Shown here piece by piece: positions 1 through 37,932 of a stretch of DNA of 64,000 bases. How positions within the stretch are numbered: the stretch's first letter is position 1; each line of letters begins with the position of its first letter. Made by a program: the position numbers and the translations under genes. The notes beneath the pieces are model-generated. The model saw only the letters and a list, made by a program, of their open reading frames with translations. It searched no databases and was not told the origin of the DNA. Source of the DNA: Agelas oroides (lineage: Eukaryota > Porifera > Demospongiae > Agelasida > Agelasidae); NCBI GenBank assembly GCA_949130485.1, contig OX422205.1:5089415-5153414 (forward strand). Direction: 5' to 3'.

Positions 1-332
1 AAGTTGCTAGCTGCAGAGAAAGAGTGCATAATGTTAGCAAACAAAGAGCTTGTCTGACTGGGATCAATTTTCACCTATCGTAGTATGGCCACAAACATTG
101 TTTTGCCAATTAGGCCACCCATGAAGGCCCAGTTGCTGACACCAACTAGCAGTTTACTGTTTGATGTAAGGTCTTGACTACCTGCCAACTCAGAGTTTCA
201 GTATGACAGAACAACAGGAAACTGAAGCATAAGCTATATCATAGTAGAGCTACGTACCAGGAGCTAGAAAACTATCCTTGATGGTAGCTACATCTATGGC
301 TTCAAGCTCTAAGTCACTACTGTGCCAATATG

Positions 333-618
333 TGGGTTGCTGGTGGCCTATTGGTTAAAGCACTGGACTGCGGATCAAAAGGTCCAGGGTTCCAGTCCCA
401 CTAGCAGCAGAGATTTATTTCTCTTCTGGGTGCACTCAGCCCTACCTCAAAAATTGAGTAGAAGGTTTTCCTTCGCGTCCTTCGGAGGGGACGTTAAGCC
501 GTCGGTCCCGGGGAACCCCTTAAAATTAGCCTAAGTGCTATTGGGGATTTCCTCGTTAACTGGGTCATCCCAGGTAAACCATGTATACAAAAAAAAAAAA
601 TAATAATTAAAAAAAATA
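333..618 (+). mobile_element. tRNA-derived SINE with A-rich tail
   Basis: The head has pol III promoter boxes: A box TGGCCTATTGGTTAAAGC and B box GGTCCAGGGTTCCAGTCCC. A central body follows with GGGGACGTTAAGCCGTCGGTCCC-like sequence (about 485-510), resembling the conserved central domains of metazoan SINEs. It ends in a 3' A-rich run with AAT repeats (589-618). Structure is clear; the family name is not. Confidence 0.8.
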
Positions 619-1294
619 TCTGGCTTGTGGCACTCAAAGCAGTCCATAACTAGTAGGTATGCAGTTGTATTCTCTTTTGATGAAGACATGCAGCCTGGTC
701 TCAGCATTAAAACAAGAAGTACGCAGCAGTGGACCCCTATTGCTGCACGAACTAGAGAACTAGCTAAGAAGGTACAGGGTACATGCTTGATTAGCTATTC
801 AAGTATCGTTTGTGACTAGCACAAAAATTGTTAAATATTCATAGTGAACATCACCATTATGCACCCAATTGACGGACATAGTTATTTATCTGCCTATCCT
901 GGGACATCTTTGCTACAATAGGATATCCGGCAGCTTCCCTTGGACAAATAGTTAGTCATCAACACACGGTGTATTCCTATGGAACAGGCCATGGCAGAGC
1001 GATGTAGATGGTAGGTGCATACAGCATGTCACAGTCATGCAGTGCAGGTTCATTGGCTCAAAGGTGGATACTAACATTAAACATGATGTGGTAAAACCTG
1101 GTTTGACCAGCCCACACTGTTATATACCATGTAAAGTCATCTATCCTTGTGTCCTTGTAAAAACTTTGCAATGGGATGAGCTGTTTTAACATCCGGGTGT
1201 GGGCTGCATGGGGTCACGTACTACCCAGTGTCGCATTGATAGTGGTATTAGCCTCAAACCCAAGGTCTTAGGCCAGCTATGAAACCACTCAAAT

Positions 1295-1356
1295 CAAGAG
1301 CACATATAAGAATGGGCAGCTTGAGTACTCAAGCTGCCTGTTCTTATGTGCTCTTG
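1295..1356. mobile_element. Palindromic MITE, CAAGAGCACATA terminal-repeat family, deleted form
   Basis: Near-perfect hairpin starting CAAGAGCACATATAAGAA and ending with its complement. The arms match the termini of the longer elements at 25614-25837 and 31754-31988, so this looks like an internally deleted member. Confidence 0.7.
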
Positions 1357-4300
1357 CTCAAATGCACCATCTGAATAAAGAGTTTGAGTGATGTGGTTAA
1401 CGTTAGTGAGAAGACTAGCTACTCTGGGGAATGCTTGATCTCCACTCTGTAACATGTTCACAGCCTTCAGCAGAGAGAATTGCTGTTTGGACCATTCGTA
1501 AGATCTCATTGTATAATATGTATTGGATACACTGCCTATATGAGGAGTATAAACACAGATATACTCCGAGTATAGGTAGTATATCCAATTTATACACAGT
1601 AAACTATCACTCAATTTTGTGTGAATTATTCTGGTACAACACGTAAATACAACATGCATGCAAGTTTTGTGCAAACTATTATTTACAATTTTTACATAAT
1701 AGGAGTATACATACACCGACTCGTTATACTCCACTGTTCATCCAATGAAATACATAGAAAGTGATGTAATGTGGTATATTGCTTATCATATATATTCTGC
1801 TCACGCAACCACTTATCCAACTCCACTTATATCCCTGCCTTTCTTTTATAATCCATACATGTAATTTAATATCTTATCTTACTATGTCCCATAAGCCTTT
1901 TCTGGCTGGTTGTGTATACAAGTGACATTGGTTGATTGATTATAAGCTGGATACGAGGCTACAATAGTACAGACTCTGTCATTTGTAATAGCTATAGTCT
2001 TTGTACTGAAAAGGCCTCAGTCCTATCACAGTCAAATTAACAATGTGCTGTTTTGTACCTCAAAGCTGCAGCTACAGTTGAATTCATTGTCACCAAAACA
2101 TAGTGTGAACATGTATTAATTTTTGTTCCCAGCCCTTCACCACAGCTATAGCCTTGTATCCCAAAACACTGGGTATAACTATTGAAGCCTGAATTAACAA
2201 TGTGGTGCCTCAAAGAAGTGAGATATACTACAGTTGTCACTAAAACATAGGCTAATTTACTTCATTCTGCTGTGAACATAATTATAGTTGACAGACATTC
2301 CAAGAAAATATCTCCAGCACACAGCTAGCTAAACTTTAGTTCGTGTCATGGAATTTGTGGGAGTTGCCCTACTGTCAATACAAATTGGACAAGCCTCATC
2401 TACTTGAGGCTTGGGAATGTATAGCTCACTATTTTTCTTGTTTATATACGAGTATAAATATGCAGCACCAGTTCCAGAAGAAGTAGTATTTATCCGGTGG
2501 TGGGCGAGGACCTATCAGCTTGGTAGAACGCTGTCTAGGTTCAACACACGGTGTGTAGCTAGTACTGCCTTACTACGTAGCTATGTGCAATGAACTAACA
2601 CATGCTAGAGGTTTCTCACAGTAAGTTACTCCTCTGATCTGGCCACTAGCTGACTAGTGTGACAAGGTCTTGCATTTTAATGCCTCCTGCACTTTGCATA
2701 TCATCTGGTGCCATTCAGCGCAGGAAGTGGTTAGAATGAGTGATATCATGCACTGTCCACTCCTCCATGTGAGTTGTGATGGATGATAAGGTTGGTATCT
2801 GCATGGGCCTGTTGTTAATCAATTAGCCATCATTACTGAGTTCAAGTAGTGCGGCTTTGCTGTTTGTGCATTTTGTAATATTCACACGAGTTGGTACTGC
2901 ATGATTTAGGCTAGCCAATGAATATCTTTATCAATCCTCAGCTTCTTGTGTGTAAGGGAGGGGTCAGTGGATTGTTAGCTTACATGTACCCCTAGACCCT
3001 TCAGACCTGTAGTAAACAACTTACAGAGGAAGATCCTAATTGGACAAGTTGGTTAGTTAATTGATAGGCTACTGAAACAGTTCTCCCTCTGAAATGAGCA
3101 GAGGAGGAAGCAAAGGAGGGGGAGGGAAGGAGAGGAGCTGGTGTACCACGGTGGTCTCCCTTCCCGACATGAAGCTTGCTTGGATTGTGCTTTCCCTGTG
3201 TACTTTTTACAACTCGAAAACCACAGTGTCTCATACATTCTGTGTGTGTCGGAATGTGTGTTGTGCAGAGTGTGGGTGTTTTACAAATTAAACACACTAG
3301 ATGTTTTAAATTCATTGATTTATGCATAGTCCCTGTGTACACTTATCACCCCATAGGGTCATAATTACCTGTAGCTAAGGTACTAATACAGAGGTGTAAT
3401 ACATTGCATACTAGCTGTCAGCTGCCAATGCTGAGTTAGCCCTCTGAAGGTGGTAGCATATGGTCACTTCTCATCGTCACAGAGCAAGCGTATGTACAAG
3501 TGCTTTCCACATGAAAGCAAGAAGCTTCAGGGCAGGCCCCTCTACAGACTTGAATGAATAAATTACTTCCATGTTCAAAGGGTTTAAGATCAACAAAATT
3601 TAATTATGAAGCATTATAAAACAAGTGGCGGATACAAACACATGTGCTTGCCAGTGAAGCTAAGAAAATGAAGGCACTGTACTTGTAAACAATGCATGTA
3701 AGGCAGTAAACAATATAATTTGCAGAATAACTAAAGCAAGTAGTTATCCTCATTCCCACATTTTAAATGTTTTTAGTGTTAGATATGGCCTGTGGGCAAA
3801 GCTAACCTAGCTAAGTGGTCTTAGTTGAAGGGTTTGAAACAACAGTGGGCAAACTGACAAACCATTACAAGGCCTTTCTGTTTCAATCATCTGCTTGGAT
3901 AAGTGGTACCTACAGAATAGGACATTTCTAGGTAGTGTAATGTATTACCAGATACTATGTTACTGAATGTGTACAAATATACTATACAGGGACATTTTTA
4001 CATGTCGTTTGTAAGTACACATGTACGCTACCAGACATTTTGATACCTACAATTACAAAATAAGCCCTTGTTTACTCTGGTCCTGAGATCTTCAGTTGCC
4101 TTCGTACAAGTGTCGAATACATGTTCGTGCTTGCCACTGAAGCTAAGGAAATAAAGGTGCTGTACACATAAACAACACATACTTCCTTGCATGCATACTT
4201 ATAGCGCTTCTGGGTTGATCCCTCTTTCTCTGTGGTAGGTGTGACCTGAAATGAAGTTAAGTGGGAGTTTGTGGGCTTTGAAGTGCCTTTGTAATGGTGA

Positions 4301-4730
4301 GATCTTATCATTAAATTGTTTACACTGCCCTACCACTGTTGCTACTACAAAAGAATAGGCTATATCTAGTGGCATTTGAAAATGTAAATAAAATCCCTTG
4401 AGATGTAAGTGCTCATCACGTGGCCATTATAGAGTAATTTATTCGTCCCATTCCTTCTTGTCAAAGCCTTTATAGCTAAATTAATTTGCTAGAAGTAGTT
4501 CAATTTATGCGAGTTCTGTTTAGTGTGGGTTTGTGGTAAACAAAAGGAAATCCGAAGTCAGCAAGTAATATTGCCAATTTTCAAATAGAGATTAATAATG
4601 CTCTGCTTTTTGAAGTTTCAGAGTTCTGCTTTGAAAGATAAGTCAAAAGCCATAGAGATTGCAAGTGAGGCTGTTGCAACCCCACATAGCTAACTCCTCC
4701 ATAGACATTCCTATCTGTGGCAGCCCACTC

Positions 4731-4814
4731 AGCCTCGTTCCCAGGCCTTCCCACTGAACACATCGATGTAAGAAATCAAAAACTGGACAATGGGAAGGCC
4801 TGGGAACAAGGCTA
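4731..4814. mobile_element. Hairpin MITE (AGCCTCGTTCCCAGGC ends)
   Basis: Arms AGCCTCGTTCCCAGGCCTTCCC and a near-complement ending GGAACAAGGCT around an unpaired centre. No clear target duplication. Confidence 0.65.
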
Positions 4815-6829
4815 CTGTACATCGTCCATACAAAGATATCAACTTGCACACTGTCCCACACTGCCACACTGGGTTACTAATTAAGGTATTATCCCCTGAT
4901 CGGTAATTGGTAGCTAACACTAGTTTTGTTCTCAGGCTTTCACCAGTCTTTGATCATTTACTTCAGCAAAATTGTGTAGCCTTGGCCTATATAAGTAGTA
5001 CAGGCTAGTAGGCAAATACATGTTGCCTGACTAATTGTTCAGTCCTGAGGGTGAAGCCATGTTGATAAACCCTGTGAAAATCTTAGGGGTGTAGATTCAT
5101 TACATAGAAACTCATGACAAAGGAGTTGGCATTATCGGGTGCATCCATACCTTCAGTGAAATTAGCTTAGCCTTGATCCCAGGCAATACAGAATTCAATA
5201 GATTACCTGGTGAGTTCACTATGCACTCCAATTGGGATGTCCATTGCCTCCTTTGGACTGGCAATAAATCATTGTCCTGCATCTTGGGATGACCATCAAA
5301 TTAGACAAAGCGTATATACTTAGCCTGGCCTGAGTTTAAATTGTAGGTAGGGATGCCAGGCATTCAAAACTTCTTTTTCAAGCGCTAGCTGCGGTCTTTG
5401 TAAAAGTTCAATATCTATATTCCAGAAGAAGCTTTCGGTGAGCTCAATCGAGTGTTACCACTTTGCAGTTGTGCATTCAATGTATGTGGAAGTTATGTCC
5501 ATTTAAAATTTTTCCCATACAAACCTCCATTGAACAAAAATGCGAAGGCGCTCCGCTTGTACTGGACCAAAACGTAAGGTAGAAAGATTTATGTGAAGAC
5601 CATTCAATGGGGAGATATGACTTTCCAGTAGTCACTCAAAGTCATTCTGGAGAACGAGCTGTTTCTTTCAAAAAGGTCAATCTTCTGAAATTGCTATCAT
5701 AGGAGCTAATAACTTGTAGAGAAACATACACAGCTACAAGTACATGTAGTTTTGTAAACATGTACCGATTATAGCATTAGAATCCACCAAACTTGTCTCT
5801 GCTAACCAACACTACTATATTTGGTATCTTAGGGTTTTTCATGACATTGGTAATGGTTTTGTTTGTATTTCCTACTGTCCTACTGTATGGTAATGGGTTT
5901 GTTTGTTTGTATTTCCTACTGTCCTACTGTATACACAAACACAATAAACGAAACTGAAACTGTTTCAATTACATGACTTTAGAAAATAACCAGGAGCACA
6001 ATGTACATAATTATATACATATATATTATATTGTTTTTCATGATGTTTGGGATATTGTTGAAGGTTTGTTTGTATTCACTACTGTCCTACTGTACTGGTA
6101 TGCACAAACAACATTGAGCATCTAAAAATACAATGGTGACTGAAGGTCAAGCTGGGGGCAAAGGTTGCTTTCCAGTAATCTTTGAAAACTGTCCATGTTC
6201 TGTGATCTTGTGAGTCAGTTTCAGGAGAAGCAATCTGAGTGGCTATGGTTCTTGCACTTTGTGGGACTGTGGTTGATATCACTACTACACTTCATGATGA
6301 TCATGCACTGGCAGCATACATGATCTTTGCAAGGGCTAAGAGAACAGGGCTATCAAGTGTTTCTGTGTGACCTAATCTCAGATTGTGGTGATATCATTTC
6401 CTCTATGGCTGCACTACACACAGTTGGCTAGCGGCACGTAATTACTCATTTTTCCATTACAGGAGAAAGAGGTGAAAAATTAGTACACCCTACACATGTA
6501 TGTATCAGTGGCAAAACAAACATGACATTATTGTGTAGTAAGTCCATTGTGTGGGAGATTCCACACATGAATTAGGAGTGCATGAGATGAACAATTTAGG
6601 GGTGGGGTTACAGCTAAGAATCAACGTTAAGGAGGGGGACTAGGGCTAAATAAATGGTTGAGGAACACTGTCCCACACTATCCAGTTTTTGATCACTTGA
6701 CAGTATATGCACTCTGTGTGATCAAGAACTGTATGGCAGAAAGCCCTGGGAACAAGGCAACATGAACTCACTATTCAATGTGGCCAGAATCGGCATCTAG
6801 TGTCTGGGGGTATAGACACTGGTTGTTAT

Positions 6830-6897
6830 TAGCCCCGTTCCCAGGCCCCGCCCAGCTTTCCGTCGCTTGCAGTACGGAGAGCCTGGGAACGAGGCTA
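6830..6897. mobile_element. Hairpin MITE with exact 9-bp target duplication
   Basis: Begins TAGCCCCGTTCCCAGGC and ends GCCTGGGAACGAGGCTA. GGTTGTTAT occurs immediately on both sides (6821-6829 and 6898-6906), which proves insertion as a unit. Confidence 0.85.
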
Positions 6898-8933
6898 GGT
6901 TGTTATAGGGCTGCAAAGTGGTACACTAATGTCATCATAGTCTTGTGACCAGACCCGGCTCTCGTGTGAGCTGGGTGGGGTCTGGGTATGAGACTAGTGT
7001 CATCAGAGGAAACAGACATAGTGTAATATCCTGCATGATAATACTAATGTAGTGGGAAAACTTCATTTCTGATGTTGACCAGGGTTTCATACGGGGGAGC
7101 ACTGGGATTTCTCCCCCCCCCCCCCCCCCCCCCCACCAGACAGAGTTTCTCGATCTCCCCTCCAGAAATAGCAAAATTATGATGTCATATTGCCCAAATA
7201 GCTACAATGGGGTACACAACATGATAACAAAGTACAGCATAATTATAGGCTTAATGTATTAAAGCTGAATCTGATTATTCTTGTCCGTAAAAGAATTTCA
7301 TTAAAATCTACAAAACCCTAGCGGGTACACCGACGAACGCATTTTTTGCACCTTTGCATGTGTCTACATTTCCCCCTCCCAGGAAAAATTCCTGTATGAA
7401 CCCTGTTGACTGTGTGGCTGTTATGAGAACACCAAGTATAGTATCATTATTGCTATGGCGACCGAGAATACTAAACTTAATGAACTAGAGTGGCTCACCG
7501 AAACATGATACTCTGCCGGAAATGCCACACAAGTACCTCATAGTGGTAGCTAGTGTCATGTAGCAGATGTCATAACTGGAATTGCCAGAAAAATGTCAGA
7601 CCAGGAGCCTAGAAACCGTATGTGGTTTATGCAGACACTGCTCGAGATGATGTTCAGGGCTTTTATAAACTTGGGATTGGGGGGGGACAATGACTTGTGA
7701 AGCACAGATCACTACAGGAGGTCTGGAGGCATGCCGTCCCAGACAGTATTTTAATTTTTATGTTCTCTGAGGTTGATTCTGTGGTTTTGAAGTAAAAATT
7801 TATGGTCCAGGAGAAAGGTATAAGTACCACTTAGTTACTTGCACAACACAACTATATTTTATTGGGGTGGGGAGATTTCCCAGAGTTCCTGTATGAAACA
7901 AACCCATTGTGGTGAGATATGCTACAGTAAGAGACGTTCTTCTGTACGTAATTATTATGTCTATTGCTTAATAACGTTCTCCCTTGTGGTGGGCTATGAA
8001 AACATTAGTGCCCACTATCATAAGGTTTTCAACCCTGATCACTTCTGTAATAACAATACCTGCATAGGTACACAAAGGGAACACCTGCTCCCTTTAGAAA
8101 TGACAAATTGTGCGTGAAGCAGGAAAACTGCATGTATATAGTATAGGGTTGGTAAGAAGGTATAAATTCGATGGTGTGAAATTGCTGTGGTGTCATTCTA
8201 ATCTTTGAGGGTTCCATCCCTACATGCGCTTGTTTTCATTCAGAAAACTTTTTTTGTGACTTTATAGTATAGGGTTGGTAAGAAGGTCTAAATTCCATAG
8301 GTCCGTGTGTGGGGTTCACATAAAAAGTACACTCTGTGGCAATGTAGTTGCCAGTGTGTGACATGTGCAGCCATGGTAATGTTGCTGTTGTCGAGACGTC
8401 TCATCCAGTGGAGTCTATGTAATTTAGAAATCTTTGGGCCACCCTTGCTGCACGCAGGATGGTACAGTGTAGGACCCTCACTTCTTAAATTCTTCAGATT
8501 CTGCATTCTAATAACTATTAATAAAATGGTGTGCAGCTGAGATAGGATAACCTATCTCATATTGTACAGTACATACTGTAATAAGACTTGGCATGAATGA
8601 TGGTATCAATTATCAAGTACAAATTATCAGTCATTTGCCAATATGAGAGAAGATAAACAGGGTCGGCTCCATGAAATTCAGCCACTTGGGAGCCATACCG
8701 GTTACTTGAAACGTAATCATTTGTTAGTAGGAGGTAACTAAGACAGTTGGCAGTCACTGGTGATCAATGCCCTCTCGAGACACATTCAATGGCAAAACTA
8801 GTAGTCATGGCTGCGGGGTACCCGGCTGCGAATGGACTATATTGGCCACCATGGCATATACTGAGTGACTGCCAGGTATAAGACTGAGTACCAACTAATA
8901 GCTAAATAATTGTGAGGGCTGGTGGTTGTCTGG

Positions 8934-9001
8934 TGATAGTAGCTCAGTGTTCAGTGGACTAGAAGCTCCAGGTGTCCTAAGTTCAATTCCCAGTGAGTGC
9001 A
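8934..9001 (+). mobile_element. tRNA-like sequence, SINE head or fossil
   Basis: TAGCTCAGTGTTCAGTGG resembles an A box and AGTTCAATTCCC a B box at tRNA spacing, but the anticodon arm does not pair well. It is followed by a hairpin element rather than an A-tail. Confidence 0.4.
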
Positions 9002-9020
9002 ACGTTAAATCATTTCCAAG

Positions 9021-9210
9021 TCTCATTCCCAGGCCATGTTATTCTTCCTCCCGTGTGGCCTGGGTATGAGGCTAGACTACATACACACAATAGTCTAGCA
9101 CTAAGTAGCTCTGATCACCTCCATGCTGATATTTATTAGAGCGATATCCTGAGTGAGCCCCATACTAGCAGGACTGCATTGCAACCATGTTTGTGTATAG
9201 CCTGGCTAGT
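9021..9210 (+). repeat. Direct duplication, first copy (partner 9591-9775)
   Basis: About 185 bp, from CATTCCCAGGCCATGTTATT through the TATTTATTAGAGCGATATCC core to TTTGTGTATAGCC, recurs about 570 bp downstream with few differences. The left part is one hairpin MITE. Confidence 0.75.
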
Positions 9211-9590
9211 TCACATGCCTCGTTTCCCTCCTCCACTTTTTGATGCTTTCCGTAAACCTGGAGGCAGATAAAGTCTGGGAATGAGGCTATGGTAAGTATG
9301 CACACATCAAAGGTTTGCCATTCACAGTAGTTATGCTGTGCAGTTTTGTGGAAAATTTATCATTTAGGGTTCAACGAGGTTATCAGCTACTGACAGTTAC
9401 ATGTATGAAATCATTACTAAATTAAATTATAGCTTCGTTGGTAGGCTGGGTGTTGACACGAGAACAGAAGATTATTTGTGTGTGCGTACACTGTACACTG
9501 TACCATGTCCGGTGTATATATTCAGAGCTTTGCTATCCGAATATCATCATGGTAAGGAGCCAATTAGGCAAGAGGTGGTGAATGGGTAAC

Positions 9591-9775
9591 TTCATTCCCA
9601 TGCCATGTTATTCTTCCTCCCGTGTGGCCTGGGTACGAGGCTAGACTACATACACACAATAGTCTGGCACTAAGTAGCTCGGATCACCTCCATGCTAATA
9701 TTTATTAGAGCGATATCCTGAGTGAGCCCCATACTAGCAGGACTGTATTGCAACTGTGTTTGTGTATAGCCTTGT
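9591..9775 (+). repeat. Direct duplication, second copy
   Basis: Same sequence and orientation as 9021-9210, with few differences. Confidence 0.75.
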
Positions 9776-10365
9776 TCCAAGCCCGCCACCCAGCTTTCCA
9801 CTACAGTAAGACTGCAAGTGCAAGCGATGGACAGTTGGGCACTGGCCTGGGAATAGTGTATGCTTGCTTGTGCTGAAAACTTCAGGTTTGAAACATTTTC
9901 ATGATTTAACGTCCACATTACAATGGCCCACACGAACTTCAGGAAAAGTGTACACCTCAAATATGCAAGAAAAGAGGGTTCTCAGGCTACTTGCTCAGGT
10001 GTTGATGTTGATCATCAGATAATTAGGAGAAATTGGATCCCCCTGTGAGGCAGCAGGCTGAAGCATTTGCATTAACAGCTGCATAGCTAGTAATACACTA
10101 CACCATGGCCACAATTCAGAGTAGTGTTCAAGTTATTTGTACCTCATCAGCAGCTCATAAAACACCCTTCCATTCACACATGCCTCCTCCATACTTTGGT
10201 ATGCGTTCACCTTTCTTGTCCTGTCCTGTTGCTCAGCCAATGCAGCCACACAACCCCAAGGGGGAGCAAACTGAACTGGGACAGCATGGAAGATGTTGCA
10301 TGTTAGATTCACATCAGTGGAAAGCTAAACCTCCTTGACTCAGGAACCCCCCCCAACACACATAC

Positions 10366-10437
10366 ACACACACACACACACACATACACATAAACATGCA
10401 CACACACACACACACACACATAAACATGCACACACAC
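10366..10437 (+). repeat. (CA)n microsatellite with ATAAACATG interruptions
   Basis: Short CA tract containing two copies of ATAAACATGCACACACA. Confidence 0.85.
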
Positions 10438-11888
10438 AGAATTTGTGCAAATGTCAGATTAAGTAACTATTCGCCATGCCAGACAACAAAAGACCCAAGT
10501 TCTCAATGAAAACCATTGTCAAATATGTGCCATGGAGCATGATAAACATGTGGAGTATGTCAAGAGCAACAGCATCCATATTATAACCTTGTTTTTATTT
10601 GTTTGTCACACCTATAATATAATGAGGCGCTAACTCTATTTGCACATGTACATACATGCATGCATAGATGTACATGTACATTTGTCCCAATTTGCAGGTG
10701 TACATTATATATACATACATGCATGCATGGATGATTTGTCACACTGGAATGTCATGCTGAAGACATTTAGATACCAATGTATGAAAGCGGAAGAGTATTC
10801 ATGAGTGGAACCAGTCCACCATGCACTATTCTCGTGCCCAGACTCAGCTCTTGTGTGAGTTGGGTGGGGTCTAATCACAAGACTAAGCCTGCACATGTAT
10901 ATGCACTAGCATGAGGTATTATGCATGTGTACTCGTATAAAGTCTAATTAGAGCGAACAGACAACATCCACAAAGAGATAACTTACTTCTCTAACAGTAA
11001 GACAGAGAGTGTTCAATGAAGAGCTATAAGCATTAGTCTAATCAACAGACAAGCCATTGTCAGTCACAATATTGCTCCCTGACAGCTGGTTCAGTAACGG
11101 TGCTTCTGCTTTACAGAACACCGTTTTCTGTTTTGTATGCACAAACAATTTTGGGCAGACATAATACTAGCTAGCAGCAGCAGAAAAACATTACTGGTAA
11201 CTGCATGATCTCACTGGGAGCTATTCTTGAAACAAGGCCACGTATGCATGATCTCACTGGGAGCTATTCTTGAAACAAGGCCACGTATGCATGACATAGA
11301 ATCCTCCAAAACACTGAATCTGAGACTAGCCTCATTCCCATGTCCTTGTCAAGTTTCTTTGTTTTTCGCAGTATGGATGGAAAATGACAGAAAGCTGGGG
11401 GAGAGCCTGGGGTTGAGGCTAAGGAGACAGTGACATCACATGTCTGGCTAGGCTGGCATCACGGTTTAGCTTGAATTACTGGTACTAGCTCTTTTCCCAT
11501 ACCTTTCCCCTGTCCAGTTTGGCCATTATAGCACTGTGTATAACATGCCCACTCAGTGGTATATACCACTCTTTAATGAGCTTGTTCTTCCTGGTCAAGG
11601 TATGCACCCTTACTACCTGATAGTATCAGACGTTTACAGAAGTGCATGCCAACATCCTGTTTCATAAGCCTTTATATGGGCTCCTTCCTCCTTTACAAAG
11701 CCTGATACTTGTACAGTCTTGTACAAGACTGTACAAGTATCACCATAGTACAAAGCTATACCAGAAAATATCGAGTTTCTTCTTGTCCCTATGAGTGTGC
11801 AGCAATAACAAATGAGTGATAATTTTTTACAATCTGTGTGTTACCAGGAAGGTTCCCTTCTGTGACTTACATCTGTAGCCCTATGATA

Positions 11889-12180
11889 AAGTTACATACT
11901 GTACACTGCCTCCTACAAGACAGTTATATACTGTACACTGCCTCCTACAAGACAGTTAGATACTGTACACTGCTTCCTACAAGACAGTTAGATACTGTAC
12001 AATGCCTCTTACAAGACAGTTAGATACTGTACACTGCCTCCTACAAGACAGCTACATACTGTACAATGCCTCTTACAAGACAGTTAGATACTGTACACTG
12101 CCTCCTACAAGACAGTTACATACTGTACACAGCCCTGTACAAGATATAGTGTACACAGCCCTGTACAAGATAGTGTACAG
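11889..12180 (+). repeat. Minisatellite, about 32-bp unit, about 9 copies
   Basis: Unit CTGCCTCCTACAAGACAG plus TTATATACTGTACA, with TGTACA palindromes in each unit; the last two units are shortened. Confidence 0.85.
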
Positions 12181-13088
12181 TTGAATTTCCTCATTATTAG
12201 GAGCACGCAAAGATAGGTTGGTGCAGTAAAGGTGATATTATGTGGCAGAGACATACTATGTCCATACAAGAATATGTGCATGATAGACAAATTTACAAAG
12301 TCAGGTCTGATTCACAAGATGAAGTAATACCTCAATATAAACGTACAACGTAATAAAGTGAAATGAAAATGTATTGCCATAAATACCCACACAGTGACAG
12401 ACCTGCGCAATAATGTGTCACAGTTGGTGATACGACTCCTAAAATATACCTTTGATTGAACCTTTAGCTCATATACAGAATGAACAATACGCTGGTGGTT
12501 CTAACTGGGTTAAGTGTTGGGCTAGGCCACGGTTGAAGAGGTCATACTAGTGCCTGTACGGGCTAAGGACATGTACGTGTGTGTTTGAGAAAGTGTGTTG
12601 TGTATGGGGTGAAGAAACATGTGAAGCCAGACACCATTCACTTTTTGCTCCCAAGCAGTCACTCGCTTTTTTAAGCAAGCTACAACAGTCGCCACAGCTC
12701 TTGTTACTTGAAATACGAAATGGGAAGAGAAGGCCTGGACTCCCTTAATGGATGCCATGACTGATGACATGCAAGCTATAGAAGTATTGCAGAATTCGTG
12801 TGACAGAAAGGAGTCATGTTGTGACGTATGAAGAAGTAGGAGAGTTATCAGGCAAGCTACAACAGTCGCCACAGCTAATTTTACTCCAGGCCCCCCATAC
12901 ACAGACTTTGTGGCGTCACTAATGCTAGGTGTGTACATGCATGCCAGTGGCATGAATCATATTGCATGTTCCAGGCCTTCTCCGTACTTTCGTACCGCAA
13001 GTCACAAAAGCAGAGGTGGAGGTCTCAGAATGAGGCTATGCAACCTTTACACACGACACACATGTATATACAGAGAGACACACACGTT

Positions 13089-37627
<24,539 letters not shown>

Positions 37628-37932
37628 AACGCTTTTTTCGTGGTTTCTCTCAGCTTGACATGTTGATAGGCACCCGGGTGACCGTCGACCATTTATCGCG
37701 CATGGAACCAGATTTCCTTTTTAACCCCAAAGGCACGAGAGCATGTGCAGAGTAAAAAATGCCCGCGAAATTCAACTTGTAGAACACACTGATACGCACA
37801 AAAATATTTGTGATAAACAAATGTAAGAACTTTACAAGTCTTTGGGTAAGAATAAAACAATAATAAAAAATACAAGAAATTCTAAAGACAAGAAAGTCTA
37901 TGCTCCATCAGTTCTGTCGATTCTTCAGTCAG

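Larger units (their letters stand above)
1..13088. other. Gene-poor repeat-rich interval downstream of PPP4R1
   Basis: No reading frame here shows a recognisable domain or a convincing chain of splice-compatible exons on either strand. It holds a SINE, hairpin MITEs (for example 1295-1356, 4731-4814, 6830-6897), a 185-bp duplication, short microsatellites and a 32-bp minisatellite. The 3' UTR of PPP4R1 must begin here, but I could not place its polyadenylation signal. Confidence 0.6.
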